In this document: piece after piece, positions 6,648-15,535 of the stretch
Numbering within the stretch: the stretch's first letter is position 1
Layout: each line of letters starts with the position of its first letter
NCBI GenBank assembly: GCA_020073615.1
Contig: JAIQEX010000002.1
Coordinates: 62,001-126,000 of the forward strand
Reading direction: 5' to 3'
Source of the DNA: Terriglobia bacterium
GTDB taxonomy: Bacteria > Acidobacteriota > Terriglobia > Bryobacterales > Bryobacteraceae
DNA length: 64,000 bases
Program-made: the position numbers and the translations under genes
Notes under the pieces: model-generated
The model's database searches: none
Told to the model about the DNA's origin: nothing
Seen by the model: the letters and a program-made list of their open reading frames with translations, nothing else

Positions 6648-8078
6648 CAAATCGCGGCCGTGAAGCTGCTGCGGGAGGAACTGTGCGATTCCGAGATGCG
6701 CCTCCGCTTTCGCGCCGAGCGGCAAGTGCTCGCATCTCTGCAGCACCCCAACATCGTCCAGTTGATCGACGGTGGACTCACTGCCGATGGCGTGCCGTAC
6801 CTGATTATGGACTACGTGGAGGGGGAACCGCTGGACCAGTACTGCGACCGGCGGCGGATATCGCTGCGCGAGAGAATTCAGTTGACCATCCAGGTCCTGG
6901 ATGCCGTGGCATATGCGCACCAGCACTTTGTGGCGCACTGCGATATCAAGTTCTCCAACATCCTGGTTACCGCGGACGGCCAGGCGCGGTTATTGGATTT
7001 CGGCCTCACCAAGCTGCTCGAGCCCTCCCGTCTGGGAATCGACAGCCAGATGACCGGAGCGGCCCTCCGCCCGTTTACCCTCGAGTTCGCCAGCCCGGAG
7101 CAGCTCCAGGGGCAGAACCTGACCACGTCCACGGACATCTATTCCTGCGCGGTGGTGCTCTATATCCTGTTGACCGGCACGCATCCCTTCGAGGCTTTGC
7201 GGAGCCAGCCGCTGGCATTGGTGCGGGCGTGCATCTCCGAGGAGCCGGAGGCGCCCAGTCATCGGGTGAAACACCTGATGCGTACCGATCGGGCGGCTGC
7301 GCACCGCGCGGCAGAGTCGCTGGGGACCACGCCGGAGAGGCTGGCGCGGGAACTCCATGGCGATCTGGATGCCGTGCTGCTCAAAGCTCTGCGGAAGGAG
7401 CCCGACCGCCGGTACACCAGTGCGACTCAGTTCGCCGCCGATCTCGGAAATTTTCTGGCGGGGCGTCCAGTGGAGGCCAGACGCGGGTCGAAGCGCTATC
7501 GGCTCTGGAAGTTTGTGAAACGGAACCGCGCGGGCGCGATTGCGGCGCTGGTCCTGCTGGGCGCTCTGCTCGCGGGAGCCGGGGGCGTGATCTGGCAAGG
7601 CATTCGCGCCGGCAGGTCCAGGGCCATTGCGGAAGCACGGTTCGACGATGCCCGCAAGCTGACGGATTCCCTGCTGCTGGACTTTTATCAATCGGTGCAG
7701 AAGCTGGATGGATCCGAGCGCGCCAAGCGGTCACTGGTTCAGTGGTCTCGCGAGACACTGGAGAATCTCGCCCGGCAGAGCGGGAGCAACGCCGCGGTAA
7801 GAGCGGACCTGGCAAACACGTATTTGCAGTTGGGGAGGCTCCAGGCGAACAGCGGAGGCGCCGATCCACCGCAGTGGACGGAGGCCGTGGCGTCATACGA
7901 TCACGGGCTCTCGCTGCTGGAGCCGGTACTCGCGAAGGAGCCCGCCAGCCGCCCTGCGCTGGTGGGCAGAGCACACCTGCTCGAAGCCCGGAGCGAAGCG
8001 GAAAGGGCGCTCGGCCGGCTCGAGGACAGTGCCCGAGACGCCAACCTCGCGCGCGAGATCCTGTCCCGCAAGGAGTAG
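6522..8078 (+). CDS. membrane-anchored Ser/Thr protein kinase (Hanks type), HCD variant
   Basis: 518 residues. The start is the ATG at 6522, with GGAAGG ten bases upstream. Kinase domain at about 15-320: glycine loop LLGEGGMSRV (24-32), AAVK lysine 48, helix-C Glu66, catalytic loop HCDIKFSNIL (Asp141) and DFG Asp159. The usual HRD Arg is Cys, as in non-RD kinases. An insertion with charged helices precedes the last kinase helices. RAGAIAALVLLGALLAGAGG near 348-367 is one membrane helix, followed by ~130 residues with TPR-like character outside. The same layout (kinase, helix, TPR-like tail) is found in the convergent kinase at 8093-10873, but this tail is much shorter. It has no sigma-factor partner of its own. 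The substrate is unknown. Confidence 0.9.
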   Translation: MASNADGSGLPGRIVGRFRLVRLLGEGGMSRVYAGERSGDFQQIAAVKLLREELCDSEMRLRFRAERQVLASLQHPNIVQLIDGGLTADGVPYLIMDYVEGEPLDQYCDRRRISLRERIQLTIQVLDAVAYAHQHFVAHCDIKFSNILVTADGQARLLDFGLTKLLEPSRLGIDSQMTGAALRPFTLEFASPEQLQGQNLTTSTDIYSCAVVLYILLTGTHPFEALRSQPLALVRACISEEPEAPSHRVKHLMRTDRAAAHRAAESLGTTPERLARELHGDLDAVLLKALRKEPDRRYTSATQFAADLGNFLAGRPVEARRGSKRYRLWKFVKRNRAGAIAALVLLGALLAGAGGVIWQGIRAGRSRAIAEARFDDARKLTDSLLLDFYQSVQKLDGSERAKRSLVQWSRETLENLARQSGSNAAVRADLANTYLQLGRLQANSGGADPPQWTEAVASYDHGLSLLEPVLAKEPASRPALVGRAHLLEARSEAERALGRLEDSARDANLAREILSRKE

Positions 8079-8092
8079 AAATCGCGAAGCGC

Positions 8093-10873
8093 TTACGGCT
8101 TCCGCTCACGCAAGCCACGCAGCATGTCTTCCACCGATCGGCGCGTCCTGGTTGCCGGCTGGCCGTGCGCGGGCGCGGGTAGCAGCGCTAATGCCTTGCC
8201 GAGTGCCTGGCGGGCCTCCTCCGGTTGGCCGCATGCCAACTCGGCTTTGGCGAGGGTCAGGAGAAATGGCGCGTTGGCGCCGTGGCTCCGGGCCACTGCC
8301 TGCGTAGCAAAACCGAGGGCCTGGCGGGGTTCCCGCCACTCCACCGGCTCGACGTCCACGAGATAGCCGGCGATCCGGTCCAGGTCGGCCGCCGAGGCAT
8401 TGGCGTTGCCGGCGATGCGCAGGGCCAGCGCGAGTGCTTCGCGGACGGCGCGATCGCCTTCCGCCCGCCGCCCGAGGGCGCGATCGATTCGCCCGATGCG
8501 ATACGTGGCTTCCGCCCGGTGGCCCAGCCACACGGAATTGGTTGCATCCCGCCGCAGTAGCTCGCCCAAAATTCCCAGCACGCGGCGGTAGTCTTCCCGC
8601 GCGCCGATGCGGTCGCCCATGCTCTCCCTGACCTGTCCGAGCTCATAGTCCGCATTGGCGAGGTCGTAGCGTGTGCGGGTATCGTCCGGATCGCGCTCCG
8701 CCAGCGAGGCGAACAGGTCGCGGGCGGAGACCAGGTAAGGAATGGCTTCTCCCGGCCGCGCGATCTCGTAGTAGAGGGTCCCCAATCCACGGCTGATGAT
8801 CGCGGCGATGCGCGGCGTGGGCATGGCCTTGCGCGCCTTCTCGGGGAGCCGGTTCAGGGCGGCGAGAGCATCGGCGTAGCTTTGCGCGGCAACCGTGGGC
8901 TCGGTGTCGCCTTGCACGTTGGCGATTTTCATCTGCTCGATGGCCGTGCCCCGCTGCGACCGGACATTGCCGGGATCCAGGGCGAGGGCACGCCGGTGCA
9001 GGACCAGCGCATGGCGATAACTGTCGAGGGCGGCACCGAGGTCGCCCATGCTGGCGGAACCGTGGAGCCCGTACAGGTCCCCCAGCGAATCCAGAGTGGA
9101 GGCCGCTTCCTGTATGTCCGGCACGGTGGCCGCGGGCCTCCCCGCCAGCCCTTCGAACGAGCGCGCGGCGGCACGGGAGTACTCAATGGCCCGCGTGGTG
9201 TTGCCGATGCTGAAATGCACTTCGGCGAGACTGCGCCGTGCCAGGCCAAGGCGCCGTGCGACGGCCGGGTCTTCGGGGCGAAGCCGATCGAGACTCTCGG
9301 CGAGGTGGAGGGCTTTTTCCAGGCTGGCGAGAGCCTTGGGAGCGTCCCCCAGATTCTCTTCGTAGGGATTGCCCAGCACGTTCCCCATTTTCGTGTAGGC
9401 TTCGACCAGATCGAGTTGAATGTCCGGCTCCGTCCACGGTCCTCGGGCGAGGCCATCGAGATAGGCAACCGCCTGGGTGACGAGCCGCCGCTGCACGTCG
9501 GTGGAGCCTTGCAGTTGCTTCACCTGATCGTAGAAATCGAACAGAAGAAGGTTGGCGAGGCGCCGGACATTTTGAAAGCCCGCCCGCGCGCGGCGTTCTT
9601 CGGCCGCGGCAATGCGGCCCTGGCGCGCCGTCACAGCCACCCCGGCAGCAAGCGCCGTGGTGATCGCGAGGGTTGCGCCGAAAGCCAGAGCGTGGCGCCG
9701 GACGAACTTGAACGCACGATAGGCCGCGCTGCCCTGGCGCGCTCCGACCGGCCGATGCTCCAGATGATTCCGCAGGTCCGCGGCCAGCTCGTCGACGGAC
9801 CCATAGCGCTCCTCCGGACGCGCGCGCAGGGCCTTGAGCACGATCGCGTCCAGGTCCCCGCGAAGCTCCCCGCGGCGTATGCGCACCTCCTCCGCCGTCG
9901 TTGCGTTCGCGCTCCCTCCGGGCGCCGGCCGGGTGATGGCCTCGTGCGGCGAAACCGGAACGGTGGCCATCACCGTCTGCACGGCTTCGGCGCTGGAAAG
10001 GTCGTGAAGGTCGAACGGGAGCCGGCCGCTGAGGAGCCGATAGAGGATGACGCCGAGGGAGTAGACATCGGACGCCGCCGTGGTGGTTGTGCCCAGCACC
10101 TGTTCCGGGCTGGCGTACTGTGGGGTGAAGGCTCTCATTCCCATGCGGGTGGCCTGATGTCCGATGGCGGGGTCCGGGTGCAGCAGCTTCGCCGCGCCGA
10201 AATCGAGAAGCTTCACCCGGCCCTCGGGCGTGACCAGCACGTTCGCCGGTTTCAGGTCGCGGTGAATCACCAGATGGCGGTGCGCAAATGAGACCGCATC
10301 GCACAGCTGAAGCGACAGCCGCAGCACCGCGGGAACCGAAGCTCGCGTCTGCTCGCAATAGCGGTCGAGGCGCAGACCATCGACGTACTCCATGACCAGG
10401 TACGGTTCGCCCGACTCGGTGATGCCGCCGTCCAGCAGCCGGGCAATATTCGGATGGTTCAAGGACGCGAGCGTCTGGCGTTCTTCGAGAAAGCGCTGTC
10501 TCAGCCAGGGGGACCGGAAAGGCCCGGAGGCGAGCTTGAGCGCAACCTCCTGCTCGAAGTCTCCACCGATGCGCCGGCCGAAATAGACGGCCCCCATGCC
10601 TCCGCGCCCAATCAGGCGTTCCAGGTGGAAAGCGCCGAGGGTGCGGCCGATCCATCGTTCGGCTTCCGGGGGTTCGGCCGGTTCCTGCGGGACACCCGCG
10701 AGGCGCTCGGCCTCGGACGCCGCTTGCAGCAGAGATTCCACCTCTTCCCGCAGCGCGCGATCGCCGGCGCACCACTCCTCCAGGAGCGTCGAGCGCTCCT
10801 CCGCCGCGCACTCCGAGGCACGGTGGAAAAGCTCCTCCACGCGTTGCCAGCGTTCTTCAGGAGCCAGTGCCAT
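8093..10873 (-). CDS. Ser/Thr protein kinase with transmembrane helix and C-terminal TPR array
   Basis: 926 residues from the ATG at 10873. Residues 1-75 are a helical N-terminal region (RWQRVEELFHRASECA) common in acidobacterial sigma-linked kinases. Kinase domain at about 80-370: LIGRGGMGAVYFG loop, Lys113, HRDLKPAN with Asp206 and DFGAAKLL with Asp224, all intact. A hydrophobic helix near 405-430 (LAFGATLAITTALAAGVAV) is followed by ~490 residues of TPR-type helical repeats, for example AVARRLGLARRSLAEVHFSI. Its start overlaps the ECF sigma gene by 17 bases, so the two are co-translated. Kinase-associated ECF factors of this type are thought to be activated through the kinase, which is the likely role here. 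It converges with the kinase at 6522 with only 14 bases between the stops. Confidence 0.92.
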   Translation of the reverse strand: MALAPEERWQRVEELFHRASECAAEERSTLLEEWCAGDRALREEVESLLQAASEAERLAGVPQEPAEPPEAERWIGRTLGAFHLERLIGRGGMGAVYFGRRIGGDFEQEVALKLASGPFRSPWLRQRFLEERQTLASLNHPNIARLLDGGITESGEPYLVMEYVDGLRLDRYCEQTRASVPAVLRLSLQLCDAVSFAHRHLVIHRDLKPANVLVTPEGRVKLLDFGAAKLLHPDPAIGHQATRMGMRAFTPQYASPEQVLGTTTTAASDVYSLGVILYRLLSGRLPFDLHDLSSAEAVQTVMATVPVSPHEAITRPAPGGSANATTAEEVRIRRGELRGDLDAIVLKALRARPEERYGSVDELAADLRNHLEHRPVGARQGSAAYRAFKFVRRHALAFGATLAITTALAAGVAVTARQGRIAAAEERRARAGFQNVRRLANLLLFDFYDQVKQLQGSTDVQRRLVTQAVAYLDGLARGPWTEPDIQLDLVEAYTKMGNVLGNPYEENLGDAPKALASLEKALHLAESLDRLRPEDPAVARRLGLARRSLAEVHFSIGNTTRAIEYSRAAARSFEGLAGRPAATVPDIQEAASTLDSLGDLYGLHGSASMGDLGAALDSYRHALVLHRRALALDPGNVRSQRGTAIEQMKIANVQGDTEPTVAAQSYADALAALNRLPEKARKAMPTPRIAAIISRGLGTLYYEIARPGEAIPYLVSARDLFASLAERDPDDTRTRYDLANADYELGQVRESMGDRIGAREDYRRVLGILGELLRRDATNSVWLGHRAEATYRIGRIDRALGRRAEGDRAVREALALALRIAGNANASAADLDRIAGYLVDVEPVEWREPRQALGFATQAVARSHGANAPFLLTLAKAELACGQPEEARQALGKALALLPAPAHGQPATRTRRSVEDMLRGLRERKP

Positions 10874-11465
10874 GATGCCGGCCTTGGGCCGCGTGCGCAC
10901 CGCCGCGCAGCTCCCGGAAGAGCCAGGCGCGCGCAAACTTCAGCTCCCGTTCCGCGGTGGCATGCGAGATGTTCAGCAGCTCGCAGGCCTCTTCGGTGGT
11001 GAAGGACAAGAAGAAGCGCAGCTCCAGCAGGCGCGCTTTGCGCGGATCGATTTCCTGCAGGCGCTCCAGGGCGGTGTTGAGGTCCAACAGTTCTTCGGCG
11101 CTCGACCCGATCCAGGCGAGGTCGGACGATACCGTGAGGTCGAAGCCTCCGCCGCGGCGTTGTGCCAGATGGGCCCGGGCGTGATCCGTCAGGATATTGC
11201 GCATCACCAGCGCGGTAAAGGTGAAGAAGTGCGCCCGGTCGTTCCAGGTCACTTTGCGCTGGTGGAGCAGCCGCATGTAGAGCTCGTTGAGGAGGGCGGT
11301 GGGCTGCAGGGTGTGGTCCGTGCGCTCGCGGCGCATCAGTCCCAGGGCAATTCTGTGAAGCTGATCGTAAACCAGGGGAATCAGGGAATTGAACGCCTCC
11401 GGGTCGCCTTTGCGCCAACCTTCAAGCAGCAGCGTAACTTCTCCCGGATCGTCCTGACCGCCCAT
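10857..11465 (-). CDS. ECF-type RNA polymerase sigma factor (TIGR02999/Sig-70_X6-like)
   Basis: 202 residues. Region 2 is seen in GDPEAFNSLIPLVYDQLHRI, LQPTALLNELYMRLL and AHFFTFTALVMRNILTDHAR; region 4 is LELRFFLSFTTEEACELLNI followed by SHATAERELKFARAWL, a helix-turn-helix. The ALQPTALLNE and W-x-x-RAHFF features belong to the ECF group common in acidobacteria and planctomycetes and usually encoded beside a Ser/Thr kinase. No anti-sigma gene is adjacent; instead the kinase gene overlaps its 3' end. A perfect inverted repeat lies 17-34 bases before the start codon. A candidate regulon motif is described at 11520 and in three further places. Confidence 0.92.
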   Translation of the reverse strand: MGGQDDPGEVTLLLEGWRKGDPEAFNSLIPLVYDQLHRIALGLMRRERTDHTLQPTALLNELYMRLLHQRKVTWNDRAHFFTFTALVMRNILTDHARAHLAQRRGGGFDLTVSSDLAWIGSSAEELLDLNTALERLQEIDPRKARLLELRFFLSFTTEEACELLNISHATAERELKFARAWLFRELRGGAHAAQGRHHGTGS

Positions 11466-11481
11466 GGCCGCAAGCCTTCCT

Positions 11482-11499
11482 GTCCGATCCCGTTCGGAC
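11482..11499 (-). promoter_or_regulatory. perfect inverted repeat in the leader of the ECF sigma gene
   Basis: GTCCGA, six bases, then TCGGAC form a perfect 6-bp inverted repeat 17 bases upstream of the sigma factor start. It could be an operator or an mRNA hairpin close to the ribosome site (AGGAAGG at ~11475-11481 sits beside it). Confidence 0.4.
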
Positions 11500-11519
11500 T
11501 TATTATGCCACCGAATTGA

Positions 11520-11548
11520 GGGGATTTATCGGTCTCTTACGCAGCATA
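11520..11548 (+). promoter_or_regulatory. repeated promoter-like motif, copy a
   Basis: GGGGAT, 14 bases, CGCAGCATA. The same arrangement recurs at 13441, 13734 and 15536. Bases before it (ATTATGCCACCGAA) also match copy b. It lies 115 bases before the start of the secreted protein at 11663. Confidence 0.5.
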
Positions 11549-11662
11549 AGTGGATTATGGCTGATGAGTGGAATCGGAAAGATGGAACAGGAACCCATGT
11601 GATGAAAACCGCGACACTCTTGTGTGTCTGACTGAATTGGCCATCACCCAAGGAGGAACGAA

Positions 11663-13357
11663 ATGAGTATTCCAAACGTCCTGAGCGCGCTCCTGGTCAC
11701 TGCGCTCACAGCCGCCGCACAACCCGTGGTTGCAACCGGCGGGGTAGTGAATGCGGCCAGTTATGCGCCCGAGGGATTTCCCAACTCCGGCATTGCTCGA
11801 GGCGCAATGTTCATTGTTTTCGGCACCGGCCTCGGGCCGCAAAACCTGCAGCAGACCTCCGGACTGCCTCTCGGTACTGAATTGGCTGGTACTTCCGTGC
11901 GCATCTCCATGGCCGGTGCCAGCGTCGATGCGTACCTGTATTACACTTCGGCCCGCCAGTTGGCGGCCATCCTGCCGTCCAGCACGCCGGAAGGCAAGGG
12001 CACTGTAACGGTCACTTACAACGGAAGAACCAGTGTGCCGGCAGCAATCACCGTGGTTCGGCGCGCCGTGGGCAGCTTCACCCAAAACCAGGCTGGCATG
12101 GGACCGGCTATCGTGCAGAACTTCACGCTGCCTGGCAATTACGCCCTGAACACTCTCCTGGAACCGGCCAAGCCGCGACAGATCGCCGCCCTTTGGGCAA
12201 CGGGTCTGGGACCTATCGACTCGCTCGATAATGTTCAACCGCCAGTGGGAAATGTCGGCAGTGATGTCCAGGTTCTGGTGGGCAACCTGCCCTCCAAGGT
12301 GTTATACGCGGGTAGGTCGGCGCAGTTCCCCGGTATTGACCAGATCAATTTCGAAATACGGGAGGGCGTGGAGGGCTGCTACGTCCCTGTCGCGCTGAAG
12401 GTCGGAGGCGTAGTAAGCAACGTCGCAACCATGGCAATCGCGGCATCGGGGAGCGTCTGCGCGGACGCCACCGCCGATATCAAGACCACGGACCTGGAAA
12501 GTTTACGCCAGACCGGTGTCTCCCGCATGGCAACCATCAATCTCACCCAGATGCGCGCCAGAGCCAATGTGCTTGGAACAACCGTGGAAGTTAACCTGGA
12601 TCAGGGCCAAGCCAGGTTCTATAGCCGAGTGTCCCGGGACTTTCTCGCCGGCCTTCCACTGAGGGACCAGACTACGGCCATAGGGACATGCACGGCTTAC
12701 GCCATGCGCGCTCTCCAGCAGGATGAGATCTACTGGGTGCCGGACGACCCCGTCAACCGCCTGGGTCTGAACGCGGGTGCCGTGTTGAATATCACCGGCC
12801 CGGACGGGACCAGGAAGCAACTGGCCCTCGATGCGAACTCCACCGGCGTATTTGAAAGCGATCTGGGAGGCGGCTTCCCGGTTGCGACTCAGCCAGTATT
12901 CCTCGGCGCCGGCACTTACACGGTCGACAACGGAAACGGCGGTGCCGATGTTGGAAAATTCCAGGCTCGAATAACGATCCCACCGCTGCTGACCTGGATC
13001 AACCAGGATGCCATCACCGATGTGACCCGGAACCAAGCTCTGACAGTAACCTGGTCAGGTGCCGATCCGGCTACCCAGTTTGTCACCATAGCCGGTAGTT
13101 CCAAGAGCGTCGACTCCACGGTGGTCGGCGCATTCACATGCACGGAGCGTGCGGATGCCCTGACCTTTACAGTCCCGACAGACGTGCTTGCCGTTCTTCC
13201 GGTAAATACACCCTGGACCGGCGTGGGCAACCCAACCGGCTTGCTTTTCGTCGGCGCGCAGCCACTAACCGATAGCGCCAGGTTCGCCGCGCCGGGCATA
13301 GATATCGGCAGCTTGCGTTACACCTCTCAACTCATGAGCGCGGTGAGCTACAAATAG
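11663..13357 (+). CDS. secreted protein with N-terminal Solibacter-type (TIGR03437) domain
   Basis: 564 residues, with a clear ribosome site (AAGGAGGAACGAA) before the ATG. The signal peptide is VLSALLVTALTAAAQ. Residues 26-270 form a TIGR03437-type domain (GGVVNAASYAPEGF, FGTGLGPQNLQQ, YYTSARQLAAILP, ALWATGLGPIDS, PGIDQINFEIREG). In many proteins this domain is C-terminal; here it is N-terminal and is followed by about 290 residues with Ig-like beta character (QALTVTWSGADPATQFVTIA). No catalytic motif was recognised. The Ig-like C-terminal part is also seen in other acidobacterial surface proteins. It is divergent from the ECF sigma gene, which makes it a plausible member of that regulon. 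Confidence 0.8.
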   Translation: MSIPNVLSALLVTALTAAAQPVVATGGVVNAASYAPEGFPNSGIARGAMFIVFGTGLGPQNLQQTSGLPLGTELAGTSVRISMAGASVDAYLYYTSARQLAAILPSSTPEGKGTVTVTYNGRTSVPAAITVVRRAVGSFTQNQAGMGPAIVQNFTLPGNYALNTLLEPAKPRQIAALWATGLGPIDSLDNVQPPVGNVGSDVQVLVGNLPSKVLYAGRSAQFPGIDQINFEIREGVEGCYVPVALKVGGVVSNVATMAIAASGSVCADATADIKTTDLESLRQTGVSRMATINLTQMRARANVLGTTVEVNLDQGQARFYSRVSRDFLAGLPLRDQTTAIGTCTAYAMRALQQDEIYWVPDDPVNRLGLNAGAVLNITGPDGTRKQLALDANSTGVFESDLGGGFPVATQPVFLGAGTYTVDNGNGGADVGKFQARITIPPLLTWINQDAITDVTRNQALTVTWSGADPATQFVTIAGSSKSVDSTVVGAFTCTERADALTFTVPTDVLAVLPVNTPWTGVGNPTGLLFVGAQPLTDSARFAAPGIDIGSLRYTSQLMSAVSYK

Positions 13358-13440
13358 TGGCACAAACACAGGCCGTGCCGGCAAGAGGACTTATTCCGCG
13401 CGCTGCCGTCGGGAGTTGATGCATTATACCACCGAAATAA

Positions 13441-13468
13441 GGGAATCCGGCCTGTTTTTCGCAGTATA
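13441..13468 (+). promoter_or_regulatory. repeated promoter-like motif, copy b
   Basis: GGGAAT, 13 bases, CGCAGTATA, 22 bases before the start codon of the decayed gene at 13491. It is one base shorter in the spacer than the other copies. Confidence 0.5.
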
Positions 13469-13490
13469 GGCGAGGCCAATGGAGGACAAG

Positions 13491-13733
13491 ATGAGCAACC
13501 GCCTCGATTTCCTGAGAATACGGAGAATACGGCGATTGACAGGCGTCGCGGCAATCGTCTGCGTCGCGGTAGTGGCCCCCCCAGGCAGCCGGCTGGACTG
13601 GCCCGGAATCGGCGCCAGCCTCCCGGCAGCGGATCGTGGAGACTTTAGGGGAGACTCCCCCTCGGGTTCGAACCGAACCGGGGCCAGGCTGCTGCGCCCG
13701 TGTACGTGGACGCTCGGGCCCCGGACTAGCTGA
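13491..13733 (+). pseudogene. decayed copy of the secreted paralogue family (80-codon frame)
   Basis: The start region (ATGGAGGACAAGATGAGCAA) aligns with that of the intact gene at 13785 (ATGGAGGACCAAATGACGAA), and the same promoter-like motif lies upstream at the same distance. The first ~30 residues look like a signal peptide (RLTGVAAIVCVAVVA), but after that the frame has an unstructured, Arg/Ser/Pro-rich sequence and ends at a TGA directly before copy c of the motif. It is read as the 5' remnant of a tandem paralogue. A real 80-residue secreted peptide cannot be excluded. The stretch 13358-13490 before it holds only copy b of the motif. Confidence 0.55.
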
Positions 13734-13762
13734 GGGGATTTCACCGGCGTTTGCGCAGTATC
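13734..13762 (+). promoter_or_regulatory. repeated promoter-like motif, copy c
   Basis: GGGGAT, 14 bases, CGCAGTATC, 22 bases before the ATG at 13785. The following TGGGACAGA is shared with copy d. Confidence 0.5.
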
Positions 13763-13784
13763 GATGGGACAGATGGAGGACCAA

Positions 13785-15401
13785 ATGACGAACGTCCCGA
13801 GAGCAAGAAACAGGAGTCGATTGATCCAAGTTTCGATAGCGTGCGCCGCGATTCTGGCCGGGACACAAGCGGCCGGCCAGCAGTCGCTGGATCAGATTCT
13901 CAAAAACGGTGTGGTGGTGCCGGGGAAAAAGCCTCCCGCCACGGCGACCACGCCGAAGCAGCCCGCCAATCAGCCCCGGAGCACAACGCCGGCGGCGAGA
14001 ACAGGGACTCCCGCGGCGGCCTCCGCGGGCTTTCACATGGACCTGCCCCCCGGATGGCGCGCTCAGGTGGCGCAAAACGGAGCGGTGATGGCCGCCGGCC
14101 AGGACGGTTCCGCCGTGGTCATCGCCCCGGTTCTGGGAGCGGGTGGCGCGGACGCTGGAACCTGGCTCCAAGGCAGCGGCGCGGCAGCCGTGGGCCAGTA
14201 TTTCCAGAGTGTGGCGATGACCGGAATCTATCAAAGCCGCATGGGGCCGAGCGCCGCCCTGGCCTCCTTCGACTATGCCGGGCCGTCCGGGGCGGGCACA
14301 GCCAATGTCCTGTGCTTCCTCAACGAAGGAGTGGGGACGCTTTACCTGATTGCCGGGCCCAAAGCGGCGTTCCCGCAGCAACGTTCCGGCCTGGTGCGCA
14401 TCCTGCGGAGTTTTTCCTTCACGGGAGAGCAAACGGGCGGCGAAGCGGCTCAGGCCGTTTCCCACACCACCTTCACCCGGTTCCGCGATCCCAGCGAGGG
14501 GGCGTTCACCATTGATGTGCCCGCCGGATGGAAAGTCGAGGGCGGGCTGGTCCGCAAATCGACGCTCGATGTCCGGCCCTTCGTCTGGATGAACTCACCC
14601 GATGGTTCGACGGCGATCCACCTCCGCGACCCCAGCTTCGGCACGTTCATCATCCCCAGCCAGATGCTTGCGATGGCACATCTACAGGAAGGAATGACCT
14701 ACACACCCGGCTACGGCAACATATGGGTCATCGCCCGCTACCTGCCCGGCCCGCAGTTCGCGCAGCAGTATGCCGCCAAGCTGGCCGCGGACACGCAGAC
14801 CTCGGACGTGCAGATCAAATCCGTTAATCCCCGGCAGGACCTGAGCAAGTCGCAGACCACGGGCATCGTGCAGGAGCAGACCATCGGCGGAGAGGTGGAA
14901 TTCACCTGCACGCGCAACGGGCAGGAGTGCGCCGGCAAGGTAGTGGCGTCGACGCGACTGCATGTGACTTCGACCATGCCCGATTCCGCCCTCTGGTTTA
15001 TCGACCTGCTGGCTTCCTTCGTGACCGTGCGGGAACGCTACGGCGCGACGGACCAGATGCTCCAGCATATGATCGCATCGACGGAGTGGAACCCGCAGTG
15101 GGAGGCGATGCAAAGCCAGACCGCGTACAAGACCGGGCAGATCGCCCGCGACGCGAGCCAGTATACCGCCCAGGTTTTCGATGAGGTCCACGCCAACCGC
15201 GAGAGGTCCGAGGAGCGCATACATCAAAACCGCATCGACACCATCCGCGGCGTCGTACGCCTGAAGGATCCGAACACCGGCGAGGAGTTGGAGGGCGTGG
15301 CCGGCCGGAACTACTACTACCGCGCCCCGGGAGGCAGAGCCTTTGGCGCGGACCGTGAGATTCGCAGCCCTGACCTGACCGAACTCGAACAGATTCGTTA
15401 G
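13785..15401 (+). CDS. secreted protein, paralogue 1 (two PsbP/MOG1-like modules, conserved C-terminal tail)
   Basis: 538 residues. The ATG at 13785 follows GGAGGACCAA. A signal peptide (VSIACAAILAGTQAAG) is followed by SLDQILKNGVVVPGKK and a Pro/Thr/Ala-rich linker. Two similar modules follow: one from FHMDLPPGWRAQVAQNG and one from FTIDVPAGWKVEGGLV, each opening with the beta-strand and P-x-G-W pattern of MOG1/PsbP/DcrB-like domains (inference from pattern). The last 70 residues (RERSEERIHQNRIDTIRGVV, then DPNTGEELEGVAGRNYYYRA) are almost identical to those of the gene at 15589. The function is unknown. The location just upstream of the FHA-protease/kinase operon suggests an envelope partner. 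Confidence 0.8.
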   Translation: MTNVPRARNRSRLIQVSIACAAILAGTQAAGQQSLDQILKNGVVVPGKKPPATATTPKQPANQPRSTTPAARTGTPAAASAGFHMDLPPGWRAQVAQNGAVMAAGQDGSAVVIAPVLGAGGADAGTWLQGSGAAAVGQYFQSVAMTGIYQSRMGPSAALASFDYAGPSGAGTANVLCFLNEGVGTLYLIAGPKAAFPQQRSGLVRILRSFSFTGEQTGGEAAQAVSHTTFTRFRDPSEGAFTIDVPAGWKVEGGLVRKSTLDVRPFVWMNSPDGSTAIHLRDPSFGTFIIPSQMLAMAHLQEGMTYTPGYGNIWVIARYLPGPQFAQQYAAKLAADTQTSDVQIKSVNPRQDLSKSQTTGIVQEQTIGGEVEFTCTRNGQECAGKVVASTRLHVTSTMPDSALWFIDLLASFVTVRERYGATDQMLQHMIASTEWNPQWEAMQSQTAYKTGQIARDASQYTAQVFDEVHANRERSEERIHQNRIDTIRGVVRLKDPNTGEELEGVAGRNYYYRAPGGRAFGADREIRSPDLTELEQIR

Positions 15402-15413
15402 GGGAGAGCCGTC

Positions 15414-15523
15414 GGACGGAGATTCAAAGCGGTAGCCGGAAAATCGGAGCCGATTGTGGAAGGATCTGGCGAACGCCGGTCGCGGCGCGCCTGACTGACC
15501 GGCGCGAACAGATTCGGCAGGGG
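15414..15523 (+). pseudogene. collapsed remnant of a further paralogue
   Basis: The first half (GACGGAGATTCAAAG, then CCGATTGTGGAAGGAT) matches the start region of the gene at 15589 (GACGGAGATTCAAG, CCGATTGTGGAAGAT). The last part (CTGACTGACC, then GCGAACAGATTCGGCAGGGG) matches the end of the gene at 13785 (CTGACCTGACC, then TCGAACAGATTCGTTAGGGG). So 5' and 3' ends of a family member lie within about 110 bases of each other, as left by a large internal deletion. Confidence 0.6.
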
Positions 15524-15535
15524 CAGCGGAAACGA

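Noticed and set aside
6393-6938. Long leftward frame across the tRNA-Leu and kinase start with VPEEGLEPSRG near the C-terminus
   Set aside because: This is the classic false protein translated from a tRNA gene; the tRNA explains the sequence and no ribosome site or homology supports a gene.
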